From positions 1 through 64,000 of the forward strand of contig CAZXIC010000005.1 in the NCBI GenBank assembly GCA_964640195.1: a DNA stretch of 64,000 nucleotides, read 5' to 3'. The notes beneath the pieces were generated by a model. The model did not search any database and was not told the origin of the DNA. It saw nothing but the letters and a program-made list of their open reading frames with translations. This stretch comes from CAZXIC01 sp964640195 (GTDB lineage: Archaea; Iainarchaeota; Iainarchaeia; Iainarchaeales; GCA-2688035). The translations under genes were made by a program, and so were the position numbers. Shown here piece after piece: positions 48,224 to 57,219 of this stretch; positions within the stretch are counted from its first letter, which is position 1, and every line of letters starts with the position of its first letter.

Positions 48224-49300
48224 ATGGGTTTTTCAAGATACCTTGCCCTGATTGCGTTTTCACTGCTTTTTTTGGGGGCGGCTTTTGCTGTTCCTGGCAT
48301 ACCGCACCAGTTTCGCGGCAATGTGACTGTTAATGGCGCGGCAGCCGATGGCGCAACAATCGTGGCAAAAATAAATGATGTTGAACATGGAAGCACGACC
48401 AGTGTTGACGGCACATACGGCCAGAGCCCAAACGTGTTTTTTGTAGAAAACCCAAGTGGGGAGAACCTTGATGGAAAAACCATTGAATTCTATTTGAATG
48501 GCACAAAAGTCGCAAGCGCTGTTTTTGAGAGGGGCGCAAAAACAGAGCTTGACCTGAGCCTTGGCACTGCGCCTTACTGCGGCGATGGAGCCTGCGGTGC
48601 CGGCGAAGACTGCGGAAACTGCCCTGCTGACTGTGGCGAATGCAGCACACCGCCTTCATCGCCGCCTTCATCTTCACCGCCTTCATCGTCCCCCAGTAGT
48701 GGCAGCATCAACAAGCTTACCGTCAGGGTTGCCGGAAACTGCATTGACCAGAATATTGTTGTCACTGTTTTGAACACGATGGGAAACCCTGCGGCTGATG
48801 CAACTGTTGCGCTTGTAAGGGGCTTCAAGCAGCTGGAAGAGAAGGTAACAGGCTCTGACGGAATTGTTTATTTTATAATAACTGAAGCAGGCGAGTACAC
48901 CTTTGTTACAACAAAAAACTTGTACACTGCGACCTACACGAAAATCGAGGTTGGCGAGTGTACTGACGAAGAAGTGACTGCCAGTGACAGTGAGCAAACG
49001 ACTAACCCGTGCGAGAGCATCAATTGTGATGATTCAAATCCCTGCACTGTAGAATATTGCTCTTTGGCAACAGGGCATTGTATTTATGAGAACCAGCCTG
49101 ACGGTACAGTCTGCAGCCTGGAAGGAAAGTGCGAGAAAGGTGTTTGCACTGAACCCGAACCAGAAGAGATGCCACTAGGCCAAACGGGCTTTTTTGGGCT
49201 TAATGCAGGGCAGGGGGGCGGGCTTGGCTTGCTTATTGTGGCATTGGCCGCAGGAGCTGGCTATTTATACGCTCTCAGCAAGAGAAAAAAGAAGAAATAA
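48224..49300 (+). CDS. Secreted, C-terminally anchored Cys-rich surface protein
   Basis: 358 residues. Signal peptide (YLALIAFSLLFLGAAFA), a beta-rich domain (HQFRGNVTVNGAAADGATIVA, carboxypeptidase-regulatory-like), a CGDGACGAGEDCGNC-type Cys cluster, and a Ser/Pro linker (about 145-162). A second beta domain and a second Cys-rich segment (CESINCDDSNPC) follow. A C-terminal transmembrane helix (GLGLLIVALAAGAGYLYAL) ends in RKKKK. ATG 48224 follows GTGGGG. Two TATA-like sequences precede it. It is probably displayed on the cell surface and glycosylated. Confidence 0.82.
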   Translation: MGFSRYLALIAFSLLFLGAAFAVPGIPHQFRGNVTVNGAAADGATIVAKINDVEHGSTTSVDGTYGQSPNVFFVENPSGENLDGKTIEFYLNGTKVASAVFERGAKTELDLSLGTAPYCGDGACGAGEDCGNCPADCGECSTPPSSPPSSSPPSSSPSSGSINKLTVRVAGNCIDQNIVVTVLNTMGNPAADATVALVRGFKQLEEKVTGSDGIVYFIITEAGEYTFVTTKNLYTATYTKIEVGECTDEEVTASDSEQTTNPCESINCDDSNPCTVEYCSLATGHCIYENQPDGTVCSLEGKCEKGVCTEPEPEEMPLGQTGFFGLNAGQGGGLGLLIVALAAGAGYLYALSKRKKKK

Positions 49301-49450
49301 TGCGCTTTTTTTCAGATAAAGGCACCTAACCCAATTAGATTCTGCTGGCAGACAGCCCCAATTTTGCCGCCAATTAAGGGGATTTCCCTAATCATTTTCC
49401 ACCATCAACCAGTGTTGATTTTTCTTGTCCCTCTTGGCAAAAAGGTTTTT

Positions 49451-49476
49451 AAGTATATAGCTATTTCATTATACTT
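49451..49476 (+). promoter_or_regulatory. Inverted repeat before a toxin-antitoxin pair
   Basis: AAGTATA (49451-49457) and TATACTT (49470-49476) are inverted copies 12 nt apart, overlapping a TATA-like TTTTTAAGTATATAG and lying just upstream of ATG 49488. It is a likely autoregulatory operator. Confidence 0.5.
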
Positions 49477-49487
49477 GTGAAGTCTTA

Positions 49488-49703
49488 ATGACTACACTGG
49501 GAATTGTGAAGACAGCCCATTACAAACGCTTCCATGAAAGGTTTGTCCCCTGGAGCTTGGTTGTTGAGACGATTTTCACAGGAAAGCAGAAAAGGAAGGG
49601 ACGTGACTTCATTGAATTTAAAGGGAGAAAAATTTATGTTTTTTGCAAAAGGGACAGGGCAAGAAACATGCTGAAAGTGATTAACGCCAAAAAGGAGGGT
49701 TGA
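49488..49703 (+). CDS. DUF4258-like toxin
   Basis: A 71-residue basic protein. VKTAHYKRFHERFVPWSLVVETIFTG, then RDFIEFKGRKIYVFCKRD, follows the DUF4258/RelE-like small-toxin layout (T-HA--R--ER-I). It is 1 nt upstream of a YgiT-zinc-finger antitoxin gene, a known pairing. The operator-like inverted repeat precedes it. Confidence 0.7.
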   Translation: MTTLGIVKTAHYKRFHERFVPWSLVVETIFTGKQKRKGRDFIEFKGRKIYVFCKRDRARNMLKVINAKKEG

Positions 49704-49704
49704 A

Positions 49705-50037
49705 ATGCTGTGCAAAAAATGCGGTGGAAAACTTGAGCGTTTCGCTGTAGAGGTCGAGGACAGCGATTTAGGCAGCGAAGGATTCGAATGCAAAAAATGC
49801 GGAGAACTGTTCTTTGATGAGAAAAAGGGCAAGGCATTGGTAGAAGGCTTGAAGAGAAAAGAATTGCTCAGGGAATTGCCGGCACTAAGCATAAGGCAGA
49901 AAATAATCAAGCTTTCAAAGGACAGGCTGGGGTTCTACTTCAACAAGGACTTGGCAAGGTGCGCAGAATTGAAGGCCGGAGAGCCGATAGAAGTAAGCTT
50001 GTTGGACAAAAAAAGAATTTTGATAGAAGTTGAATGA
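49705..50037 (+). CDS. YgiT-type zinc finger / AbrB-like antitoxin
   Basis: A 110-residue protein. The N-terminal zinc finger has MLCKKCGGKL and FECKKCGELFFDE (two CxxC pairs). The C-terminal part (LGFYFNKDLARCAELKAGEPIEVSLLDKKRILIEVE) looks like an AbrB/SpoVT swapped-hairpin DNA-binding domain. This matches MqsA-type antitoxins paired with DUF4258 toxins. A GGAGGG ribosome site lies within the toxin 3' end. Confidence 0.75.
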   Translation: MLCKKCGGKLERFAVEVEDSDLGSEGFECKKCGELFFDEKKGKALVEGLKRKELLRELPALSIRQKIIKLSKDRLGFYFNKDLARCAELKAGEPIEVSLLDKKRILIEVE

Positions 50038-50138
50038 GAACACTGCCTTGGAGAAGCCACTTTCCCCCTAACCCAAAACACCTTTTAAAAACTCTTTATT
50101 GGAAAATATATTGCAACCTTGGTTGGGGCGGTGCTTTC

Positions 50139-51443
50139 TTGAAGGTAACTCTGCTGAATGTTCGCTCTGAGAAAAATTACTGCATGAACAAGGATGTCAT
50201 GGGCAGCATGGGCAGCGTTACGCACATCGGCAAGGGACTAAGGGCAAAGGCGATTGAGTGGGGCAAGAAGCGTGGCGTGAGGCTGCCTGTCTTCTCGTTT
50301 GGTTATCTTGCAGCGATTTTTTCTGATGCAGGGCATGAAGTGCAGGTTTTGGAGAATGCTGTGCCAAAGGAAAGTGATTTGGTCATAATAGCAAGCTCGA
50401 TTGTTGACGTCAGGGCGGAAACAGCCTTTGCGGAAAGGGTTAAAAGGGAAACAAACGCAACTGTTGGATTCATCGGTGCGTTTGCCTCAGCCAAGCCTGA
50501 GATTTTCCTCAGAAGGGCAGATTTCGTTATAATGGGCGAGCCTGAGAATGCGGCGAAAAAAATCGCTACCGGGACAAAACCAAAAGGCGTTATCAAGAGC
50601 AAGCCTGTCCAGAAGCTTGAGGAACTGCCATTCCCGAAATGGCAATTGTTTCCGGTAGAGGAATACAGCTATTTCCCGCAGCTGCGGAAAAAGCCCTTCC
50701 TGCCCATCCTCTCAAGCAGGGGCTGTAGTTTCAGCTGCACCTACTGCCCCTACAGGGCATTCTACGGCGGCTGGAGGCGGAGGCAGCCAAGGAACGTTCT
50801 TGCTGAGATAGATTACCTTGTGCAGAATTTCGGCGTACGCTCAATTCTTTTCCGCGACCCGCTGTTCAGCCTGGACAGGAAGAGGGTGCTGCAGATAGCA
50901 GAAGGCATCAAGGAAAGGAAACTTGGATTGGAGTGGGCTTGCGAGACAAGGCTTGAGTTCTTGGACAAGCAACTTGTTGACGGGATGCACGAGGCAGGCT
51001 TCAGGGCATTGAATGTCGGCATTGAATCGCAAAGTGGCAGGGTGCTGCACGGCGTAAAGAGGAAATCGCCGGGAAGAAGCCAGGGGGAGAAGATTATTGA
51101 GTACTGCAACAGGAAAGGCATCAGGGTCGCGGCATTCTACGTCCTGGGGCTGCCTGATGACACAGAGGAAACAATCAAAGCGACTGTTGAGTACGCGAAG
51201 AAACTGGACACGAACGTCGCGCAGTTCACCCTGTGCACGCCCTTTCCCGGAACAAAGCTTTATGAGCAGCTGAAGCCGAGGGTTTTTGAGCGGGACTGGG
51301 AAAAGTTTGACTCATTCACGCCAGTGTTCAGGCACGATAATTTTTCAAAGGAGAGGCTGGAGCAGCTGAAGGAAGAAGCGTTTGCCTCCTATTACTTCAG
51401 GCCAAGGTATTTGCTGAAATTCCTTCTAAGAATGTTTGGGTGA
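50139..51443 (+). CDS. B12-binding-type radical SAM protein
   Basis: A 434-residue radical SAM enzyme with an N-terminal Rossmann/B12-like domain (FGYLAAIFSDAGHEVQVLEN, GFIGAFASAKPE, ADFVIMGEPE). The core has the [4Fe-4S] motif SSRGCSFSCTYCPY, then FRDPLFSLDRKRV and LNVGIESQSGRVL. The family includes lipid, hopanoid and cofactor methylases and unknown enzymes; the substrate is not inferable. TTG 50139 with GGTG upstream and a TATA-like TTTTAAAAAC near 50081 is chosen over an ATG at 50034 that overlaps the antitoxin gene. A 4-nt overlap exists with the next frame's earliest start. Confidence 0.8.
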   Translation: MKVTLLNVRSEKNYCMNKDVMGSMGSVTHIGKGLRAKAIEWGKKRGVRLPVFSFGYLAAIFSDAGHEVQVLENAVPKESDLVIIASSIVDVRAETAFAERVKRETNATVGFIGAFASAKPEIFLRRADFVIMGEPENAAKKIATGTKPKGVIKSKPVQKLEELPFPKWQLFPVEEYSYFPQLRKKPFLPILSSRGCSFSCTYCPYRAFYGGWRRRQPRNVLAEIDYLVQNFGVRSILFRDPLFSLDRKRVLQIAEGIKERKLGLEWACETRLEFLDKQLVDGMHEAGFRALNVGIESQSGRVLHGVKRKSPGRSQGEKIIEYCNRKGIRVAAFYVLGLPDDTEETIKATVEYAKKLDTNVAQFTLCTPFPGTKLYEQLKPRVFERDWEKFDSFTPVFRHDNFSKERLEQLKEEAFASYYFRPRYLLKFLLRMFG

Positions 51444-51451
51444 CATGGAAA

Positions 51452-52306
51452 ATGGATTTGGTTACGGGCGCAACTGGCTTCATCGGCTTGAACCTTGCGG
51501 AAGAGCTCAGCAAAAGGGGAAAAGTGAGGTGCCTTGCAAGGGAAAGCAGCAAGGGTCTAGGGCAACTGCGGAAGCTCAATGCTGAAATAGTTTTCGGCAG
51601 CCTTGAGGACAGGCAGAGCCTTGACAGGGCAACGAAGGGCGTTGCAACCGTGTTCCATCTCGCTGCTTCGCTCAATTCTCGGAATGCACTCGAACTGCAG
51701 AGGGTTAATGTTGAAGGGGCAAGGAATTTGGCGGAAGCGTGCAGAAGGAATGGTGTCAAGAGAATCGTTTTCCTGAGCACCTACCTTGCCTCAGAGCAGT
51801 ATAGCAGCGTTTACGGGAAAACAAAGAGGGAAGCTGAAAAGAGGGTGCGGAAAAGCGGGATTCCCTTCGTGATTGTAAGAGCCTCCGTTGTTTACGGCAA
51901 GCATGACAGGAGAAATCTCGCAAAAATAATAAGTGCAGTGAGGAGAATGCCGGTTATCCCAGTTATTGGCGGGATAAAAATGCAGCCTGTTTTTATCCTT
52001 GACCTTGTGAAGGCGCTGCTTGCGTGCGCAGCTGAGAAGAAAGCCCTGGGCAACGTATATAACATTGCGGGAGACAGGGTTTACTCTTTCAGGGAAATCG
52101 TTTCACTGATTGAGGAAGCAGTTGGGGTGAGGAGGATAAAGGTTCCATTGCCTTTCTGGATTGCAAAGCTGCTGTTCAGGCCTGCAGCGCGCCTGGAAGA
52201 CATGGCGAGGTTTTCAGTTATTGACTGCAGCAGGGCAAAAAAAGACCTTGGATTCAGGGCAACGCCCTTTGCCCTGGGGATAAAGTCAACGCTTGAATGC
52301 CAGTGA
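51452..52306 (+). CDS. NAD(P)-dependent epimerase/dehydratase (extended SDR)
   Basis: A 284-residue extended SDR. The NAD-binding motif is VTGATGFIGLNLAEEL at the very N terminus, then VFHLAASLN, and the catalytic YGKTKREAEKRV (Tyr/Lys). The C-terminal NIAGDRVYSFREIVSLIEEA is typical of sugar-nucleotide or sterol-type dehydrogenases. ATG 51452 is chosen because it places the glycine motif at residue 4, as usual. It is co-directional with the preceding radical SAM gene. Confidence 0.87.
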   Translation: MDLVTGATGFIGLNLAEELSKRGKVRCLARESSKGLGQLRKLNAEIVFGSLEDRQSLDRATKGVATVFHLAASLNSRNALELQRVNVEGARNLAEACRRNGVKRIVFLSTYLASEQYSSVYGKTKREAEKRVRKSGIPFVIVRASVVYGKHDRRNLAKIISAVRRMPVIPVIGGIKMQPVFILDLVKALLACAAEKKALGNVYNIAGDRVYSFREIVSLIEEAVGVRRIKVPLPFWIAKLLFRPAARLEDMARFSVIDCSRAKKDLGFRATPFALGIKSTLECQ

Positions 52307-52308
52307 TT

Positions 52309-53832
52309 TCATTCGTGCTCTGTTGCCGTTGAGCCGGTCAGCATTGTCCTGGTGCCTGTGTACAGCCTGTACATAGCGTATTCCACCGGAAAGCGGAAGA
52401 ACCTGTGGCGCCAGCGCCACAGGGAAGTCCTGTGGAATATTTTCTGCAGGAACCTGAACCGCTTTATGTGCCTCTCCAGATAGCCGTCTCTTGCATAGGG
52501 AAAGTAAAAGTCGTTCAACTGCTTGCGCAGCCCCAGTATCTTCTTCGGAATCCACGGCGCGGTCTTTATTCTGCTCCATTCCTCCAGCTTTTTCGGCTGC
52601 GGGAAACCCAGCTTGCAGGCAAGGTCGTACAGCGGGTTTCCAGGATAGGGGATGTAGCAGTACAGCCTTATTTCATCGTAGTCCTTTTTGCTGGCATAGC
52701 ACCTGTCAAGCAAATCAAACATTGAGTGCACCTGCTCGTCCAGAAAGCCGTTTATCTGTTCCTGCGAGGCGTTGCTGAATTTCTCTGTGGGCAGTCCGAG
52801 TATGAGCGCTGGCAGCACTTTTATCTTGAAGCGCCTTGCCCTCTCAATGAACTGCACCGATTCTCCAACTGTAAGGTTCTTGTTGATGAAGTCAAGGATT
52901 TCCTGGCTGCCCGTCTCTGCTCCAAACTGCACGTCGGTGCAGCCCGATTCGCGTATCAGCCGCCAGGTTTCGTCTGAGAAGGCAAGCATCTGCCTTGCCC
53001 TGCCCTGGGCCCTGCCCCATTTCAGCGGCAGGTTTTTCCTGATAAGCTTCTTGCAGAAGTCCTGCACCTTTTTCTCGTTGATGAAGAAGTTGTCATCGCC
53101 GACCATCATGTACTCGATGTTGTGCTTTTCCACAAGAAATTGCCAGTCCTTCAGGATCCTGTCGTTGGAAAGGGCTGACCAGCGCTGCCTGAAGACAAGC
53201 GGCTCTGCGCAGAACTTGCATGTGAAGGGGCAGCCTTGGCTGGTGATGTAGAACATTGAGCGCTTGCCGTCAACGTATTCAACGTGGTCTTCCACATTGA
53301 CAAGCCCATAAGGCAAAGGCGGGAAATTGTTTATGTCCTCAAACGGCCTGTCATTATTGTGGATTATTTTTCCACTCTTGTCCTTGTAGGATGTGCCAAG
53401 CAGGCCTTTAAGGGATTGCCCTGCTGCAAGCCTTTCAACAAGCTCTTTGAAAGTCCTCTCCCCCTGAGCCCTTACTATTATGTCAACGTATTCGCTTTCC
53501 AGTGTCTGCTGCGGCAGGATTGAGGCGTGCCAGCCGCCCCACACAATCGGCACACCTGGGTTGGTTTTCCTTATCTCCTTCACTGCCTCAATCGCTGCAA
53601 GGATGTCATGCCCGGTCATGACGCTTAAGCAAACGCAGAGCGCATTTGCTGATTCGGCTGCAACCTGCTCCACGAAATCAACATCAGGCCTTGAAGTAAC
53701 TATCTTCGGCTCAAAGCGTTTCCTGTCAAGCATTGAGGCAAGCTTAAGCAGCGGAATCGGCAGGCTTGTGCTGAATGTGTGCCTCCTGGGCTTGGGCAGA
53801 AACAGGACTACCTTGTGCTTTGCTTTGGGCAT
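52309..53832 (-). CDS. B12-binding radical SAM protein
   Basis: 507 residues. N-terminal B12-binding-like domain (VVLFLPKPRRHTFSTSLPIPLLKLA, GVPIVWGGWHASILPQQTL, IIVRAQGERTFKEL), then the SAM cluster TSQGCPFTCKFCAEP, MMVGDDNFFINE and VQFGAETGSQEILDFI, and a long C terminus with Arg/aromatic-rich helices. It resembles hopanoid/lipid-modifying BchE-like enzymes in layout. ATG 53832 is preferred over TTG 9 nt earlier. It converges on the SDR gene with a 2-nt gap, close to the surface-glycan cluster. Confidence 0.85.
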   Translation of the reverse strand: MPKAKHKVVLFLPKPRRHTFSTSLPIPLLKLASMLDRKRFEPKIVTSRPDVDFVEQVAAESANALCVCLSVMTGHDILAAIEAVKEIRKTNPGVPIVWGGWHASILPQQTLESEYVDIIVRAQGERTFKELVERLAAGQSLKGLLGTSYKDKSGKIIHNNDRPFEDINNFPPLPYGLVNVEDHVEYVDGKRSMFYITSQGCPFTCKFCAEPLVFRQRWSALSNDRILKDWQFLVEKHNIEYMMVGDDNFFINEKKVQDFCKKLIRKNLPLKWGRAQGRARQMLAFSDETWRLIRESGCTDVQFGAETGSQEILDFINKNLTVGESVQFIERARRFKIKVLPALILGLPTEKFSNASQEQINGFLDEQVHSMFDLLDRCYASKKDYDEIRLYCYIPYPGNPLYDLACKLGFPQPKKLEEWSRIKTAPWIPKKILGLRKQLNDFYFPYARDGYLERHIKRFRFLQKIFHRTSLWRWRHRFFRFPVEYAMYRLYTGTRTMLTGSTATEHE

Positions 53833-53885
53833 TGTAAACAAAAAGTGGGATGATTAATTTAAATAAATTGGTGCAAAAACCGCAT

Positions 53886-54533
53886 TTATTTGAATATTTT
53901 GCCTGTTTCCCTGCTCCAGAAAAGAAGGTCAAGCTCTGCAAGCGGGATGCCTGCGCGCTTGCTGAATGAACGCATTTTTTCCTCAACCGCAAGGTATTTC
54001 CTTGGGCTGAGGCTTTGGGGCATTTCCCTGATTGCACCGTAACGCAGCAGGTTGCGCAGTATGTGCCTGTCAAGGATTGCGACATCGGAGCCAAAGCCGA
54101 TGTTGCGCAGAAAATGGGATGCCTCTTTCATCCCGATGCCTTTGACGTTGGCAGCCAGCCAGCCCCTTGCAGCTTTCTGGTTCCTGTCAATGCCGAGGCC
54201 CAGCAGCTTTTGCTTGATGCCTGGCATCATGAGATTGTGGGCTGCAACTATGTAGGATGCCTTGTTCCTGTGGAACCTGGCCTTTTTTGCAATAATTCTG
54301 GCAATCTCTGTCTTGTCCCCCTTGTCCAAAACGCGTTTTGCAATCATTTCGTTCACAGCTGCGTCGCACTGCAGTGCATTGCTCTGCGGGGTGCATAGGC
54401 AGAATGCAAGCTCGGCAAAAACTGCCTCGCTGCCCTTCTCCCAGGTCCTGCTGAATTCCCCAAGCCTTTTGCGTATCTCGCGCCTCTTTTCCTTGTGTTC
54501 CCGACGCAGTTGCCCTAGTTTTTTGCCAGGCAT
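53886..54533 (-). CDS. Archaeal 8-oxoguanine DNA glycosylase/lyase (Ogg2 family)
   Basis: A 215-residue HhH-GPD-type N-glycosylase/AP lyase that excises 8-oxoguanine. ELAFCLCTPQSNALQCDAAV, the helix-hairpin-helix NVKGIGMKEASHFLRNIGFG with the catalytic Lys, and DVAILDRHILRNLLRYG with the catalytic Asp match MjOgg-like proteins (COG1059). Length is normal for Ogg2. Monocistronic, minus strand, with 98 nt to the divergent aglB. Confidence 0.92.
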   Translation of the reverse strand: MPGKKLGQLRREHKEKRREIRKRLGEFSRTWEKGSEAVFAELAFCLCTPQSNALQCDAAVNEMIAKRVLDKGDKTEIARIIAKKARFHRNKASYIVAAHNLMMPGIKQKLLGLGIDRNQKAARGWLAANVKGIGMKEASHFLRNIGFGSDVAILDRHILRNLLRYGAIREMPQSLSPRKYLAVEEKMRSFSKRAGIPLAELDLLFWSRETGKIFK

Positions 54534-54631
54534 CTGCTAAAAGAGTTGCCTAAGAAGCTTTTTCTTTTAATGCCTTTCCCTCCGCAGGGCGGTTTTGTTA
54601 TTTAAATTTATTGCTCTTACCATAGTAAAGC

Positions 54632-56728
54632 ATGGATTTATCCAATATATTTGAGAGGGCTAAGAGAGCAGACAAGAAACAGCTTTTTCTGCTTGCAGTG
54701 ATTTTTCTGCTAGCCTTTGGAACAAGGGGGCATTTGCTGGTCTACGAATACATGTTCGGCTTTGACTCATACTACCACGCGAGAATGACTGGGTTCCTGC
54801 TGCAGAACGGTTACGTGCCTGCACATGACATGATGTCCTATTATTTCATGGGGGGCGCGCCGCCGCCGCAGAACATTTTCTTCTGGTATTTCACTGCAGC
54901 AATCTACAAAATTGCAACCCTCGGCGCTGCCTATAACAAAGCGTTGTGGATTCAGTTTGTAAAGGTTCTGCCTGCCCTGTTCGGCGCGCTAATCAGCGTT
55001 GCAATGTTCTTCTTCGGGAAGGAGGTGTACGGCAAAAAGGCAGGCTATGCAATGGCATTCATTGCAGCTGTTGTGCCCTCTTTCGTTTACAGAACTCTAG
55101 GTGGCTTCTTTGAAGAGGACTGCCTTGGCTTCCTCTGGCTGCTTATTGGCTTAGTGTTCTTCGTTAGGGCTGTCAAGGACCCTGTCTTCAACAGGAAGGG
55201 CATCCAGAACGCTGTACTAGCAGGCTTTTTCTTCGGGGTGATGGCTCTGACCTGGGAGATGTTTCTGCTCATCCCGCTTGTGCTGAGCGGCTACCTGGTT
55301 TTTGCGTTAATGCACATCTACAGCAAGAGAGGCACACAGCAATTCCTTGACTTCATAAAGCTGTTTGCCATTTCCTTTGCGATTTTCGCAGGCCTAGCTA
55401 CAATGAATTACGGGCTTGGCTGGGTTAACAGTGCAGCAAACTATGCCTTGGCGTCAATTCCCGGAAACCTGGAAATATTTGCTTTTGCTGGGGCAGTGCT
55501 GCTTGCAGCAGTTCTTGTTTACTTGGGGTATGAGATGCGCAATCCTGCAAAGCACGACAGCAATGCAAAGACAATCAACCTGATTTCAATGGTTCTGCTT
55601 TACTGCGTTCTCCTTGCGCTTGTAATAACCTTCCTGTCAATTGACAGCCTCTTCGTTGAAACCAGCGTTTTGGGGCAGAGTGTAGGGGAAGAGAACACAG
55701 GCAAGCAGTTTTTTGGAATAAAGTACAACGCCTTAATCATTTTCCCAGCTCTTGCAATGCTCTTAATCCCAATCAGGATGTACAGGGAGAAAAACGAGCA
55801 TTTAAGCGCAATGATTTTCTTTTGGATTCTGATAACTTATTTCATGGCGTGGTACAAGCTGAAGTTCACTTACACTTTTGGACTGCCCATAGCAGCGGCG
55901 GTTGGCGTTGTTACAACCGAGCTGTTCTATTACACGAAAGGCAGAAGCGGCCTTGAAGTGAAAAGCGTTGCACTTGCCCTGGGCTTCATGCTGTTGACTG
56001 GCGTTGCTGCTGCAACGATTTTTGTTCCCGACAAGATTCCACACATAGAAACCCACAACCCGACGTGGAAAAAAACCCTGCAGTGGATGCAGGAGCCGGA
56101 AAACATTCCACCTGATGCGAAGATGTTCAACTGGTGGGACGAAGGGCACTGGATCAGCTTTATCGGCGAGAGGGCGGTGCTTGTTGACAACAGGAACCTC
56201 AGCTGGGAGGGCGACAGCGATTTCGCAAGATTCATCCTAACAAAAGACTTGGGTGAAGCGGTTGAAATAATCAAGAACTATGACAGCGACTACATTGTCC
56301 TAAGCAACGACATGTTTTTGAAAGTTGGCTCCTTCGGCTACTACGCCTACAACACGACAAACAGCAGCGACCCCCGAATCATCAATTTCCTTTTTATGCC
56401 GCACTATGCCATTCCCTGCGGCAGAACAACAGAACAGGGCGTTGTCTACTACCAGTGCGGCGGCAACAGGTGGAGCGAGGCTGAAATGAACAGCCTTCCC
56501 ACTAACTGGCAGAGCCAGGCTTTGGGCGTAACAGAGCAGAGCGTGCCGTACTTTGTTTACAGGGACAGTGACAACATGAACGTTTACTTCCTAAACATTG
56601 CCACCAATGAGAGCATGCTGGCAAAGCTGTGGTTTAACCAAACAGAGGCAGCGCAGTACTTTGAGGAAGTGTATGGCAGCGAGGGCATGAAGATAATCAA
56701 AGTAAAGAAAGAGCAGCTGGCGGCGTAG
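54632..56728 (+). CDS. aglB: Oligosaccharyltransferase STT3/AglB
   Basis: Transfers a lipid-linked glycan to Asn in N-X-S/T sequons on the outer face of the membrane. The 698-residue protein has about 12-13 membrane spans. The first external loop carries the catalytic acidic motif FGFDSYYHAR (Asp45), and GGFFEEDCLGF is a second metal-binding acidic motif. The WWDYG-type acceptor motif reads WWDEG (501-505). The C-terminal soluble domain is short. It opens the glycosylation cluster to the end of the window. Confidence 0.94.
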   Translation: MDLSNIFERAKRADKKQLFLLAVIFLLAFGTRGHLLVYEYMFGFDSYYHARMTGFLLQNGYVPAHDMMSYYFMGGAPPPQNIFFWYFTAAIYKIATLGAAYNKALWIQFVKVLPALFGALISVAMFFFGKEVYGKKAGYAMAFIAAVVPSFVYRTLGGFFEEDCLGFLWLLIGLVFFVRAVKDPVFNRKGIQNAVLAGFFFGVMALTWEMFLLIPLVLSGYLVFALMHIYSKRGTQQFLDFIKLFAISFAIFAGLATMNYGLGWVNSAANYALASIPGNLEIFAFAGAVLLAAVLVYLGYEMRNPAKHDSNAKTINLISMVLLYCVLLALVITFLSIDSLFVETSVLGQSVGEENTGKQFFGIKYNALIIFPALAMLLIPIRMYREKNEHLSAMIFFWILITYFMAWYKLKFTYTFGLPIAAAVGVVTTELFYYTKGRSGLEVKSVALALGFMLLTGVAAATIFVPDKIPHIETHNPTWKKTLQWMQEPENIPPDAKMFNWWDEGHWISFIGERAVLVDNRNLSWEGDSDFARFILTKDLGEAVEIIKNYDSDYIVLSNDMFLKVGSFGYYAYNTTNSSDPRIINFLFMPHYAIPCGRTTEQGVVYYQCGGNRWSEAEMNSLPTNWQSQALGVTEQSVPYFVYRDSDNMNVYFLNIATNESMLAKLWFNQTEAAQYFEEVYGSEGMKIIKVKKEQLAA

Positions 56729-56773
56729 CGAGTAAATGCCGCGGCGCAACCCAAATTTTCAACGAGGTAGAAT

Positions 56774-57034
56774 TTAACTGAAATATTCATACTTTATTTT
56801 TAGAAACAGGATTGAGAGGGCAAGTATCAAACCGACGGTATTCATTGCGGCTACGGGCCCGTTTTGGATTAGGACTGCATACGTTATCCAAAGAACTAAA
56901 CCGATTGTATAGATAATGTATCTCCAAAAGGACAAATCTTTTGTGGACTTTGTTCTCCAGCTTTTTATTGTCTGCGGAAGCAATGAGATTACAACAAAAA
57001 TGCCTGCGGCGTACCCTAAAATATCAATCCACAT
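56774..57034 (-). CDS. SemiSWEET-type (PQ-loop) transporter
   Basis: An 86-residue protein with three transmembrane helices and the PQ-loop motif SLLPQTIKSWRTKSTKDLSF. This is the exact size and layout of SemiSWEET sugar transporters, which work as homodimers. ATG 57034 is chosen. The DNA is AT-rich compared with neighbours. It is opposite in direction to the glycosylation genes on both sides. Confidence 0.85.
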   Translation of the reverse strand: MWIDILGYAAGIFVVISLLPQTIKSWRTKSTKDLSFWRYIIYTIGLVLWITYAVLIQNGPVAAMNTVGLILALSILFLKIKYEYFS

Positions 57035-57219
57035 ACAATGGGGAAGGGTAAAAGAATATAAAAAACCATTTCTATTCGGCAAGGATATTTTTTATAAAAG
57101 AGCGGGCATTAGCTCCTGCCTGTGGTTCAATCTTGAAACAGTCCTGTGTTAAACATTTATATAAACCTTTTTTTTAATTATTAAATTATCTTAACGTTTT
57201 TTTGCAGGAGATTATTTGT

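Noticed and set aside
57082..57219. Non-coding RNA in the gap before the Alg7-like gene
   Set aside because: Only a weak 4-bp hairpin; the stretch is an AT-rich promoter region with TATA-like TTTATATAAA.
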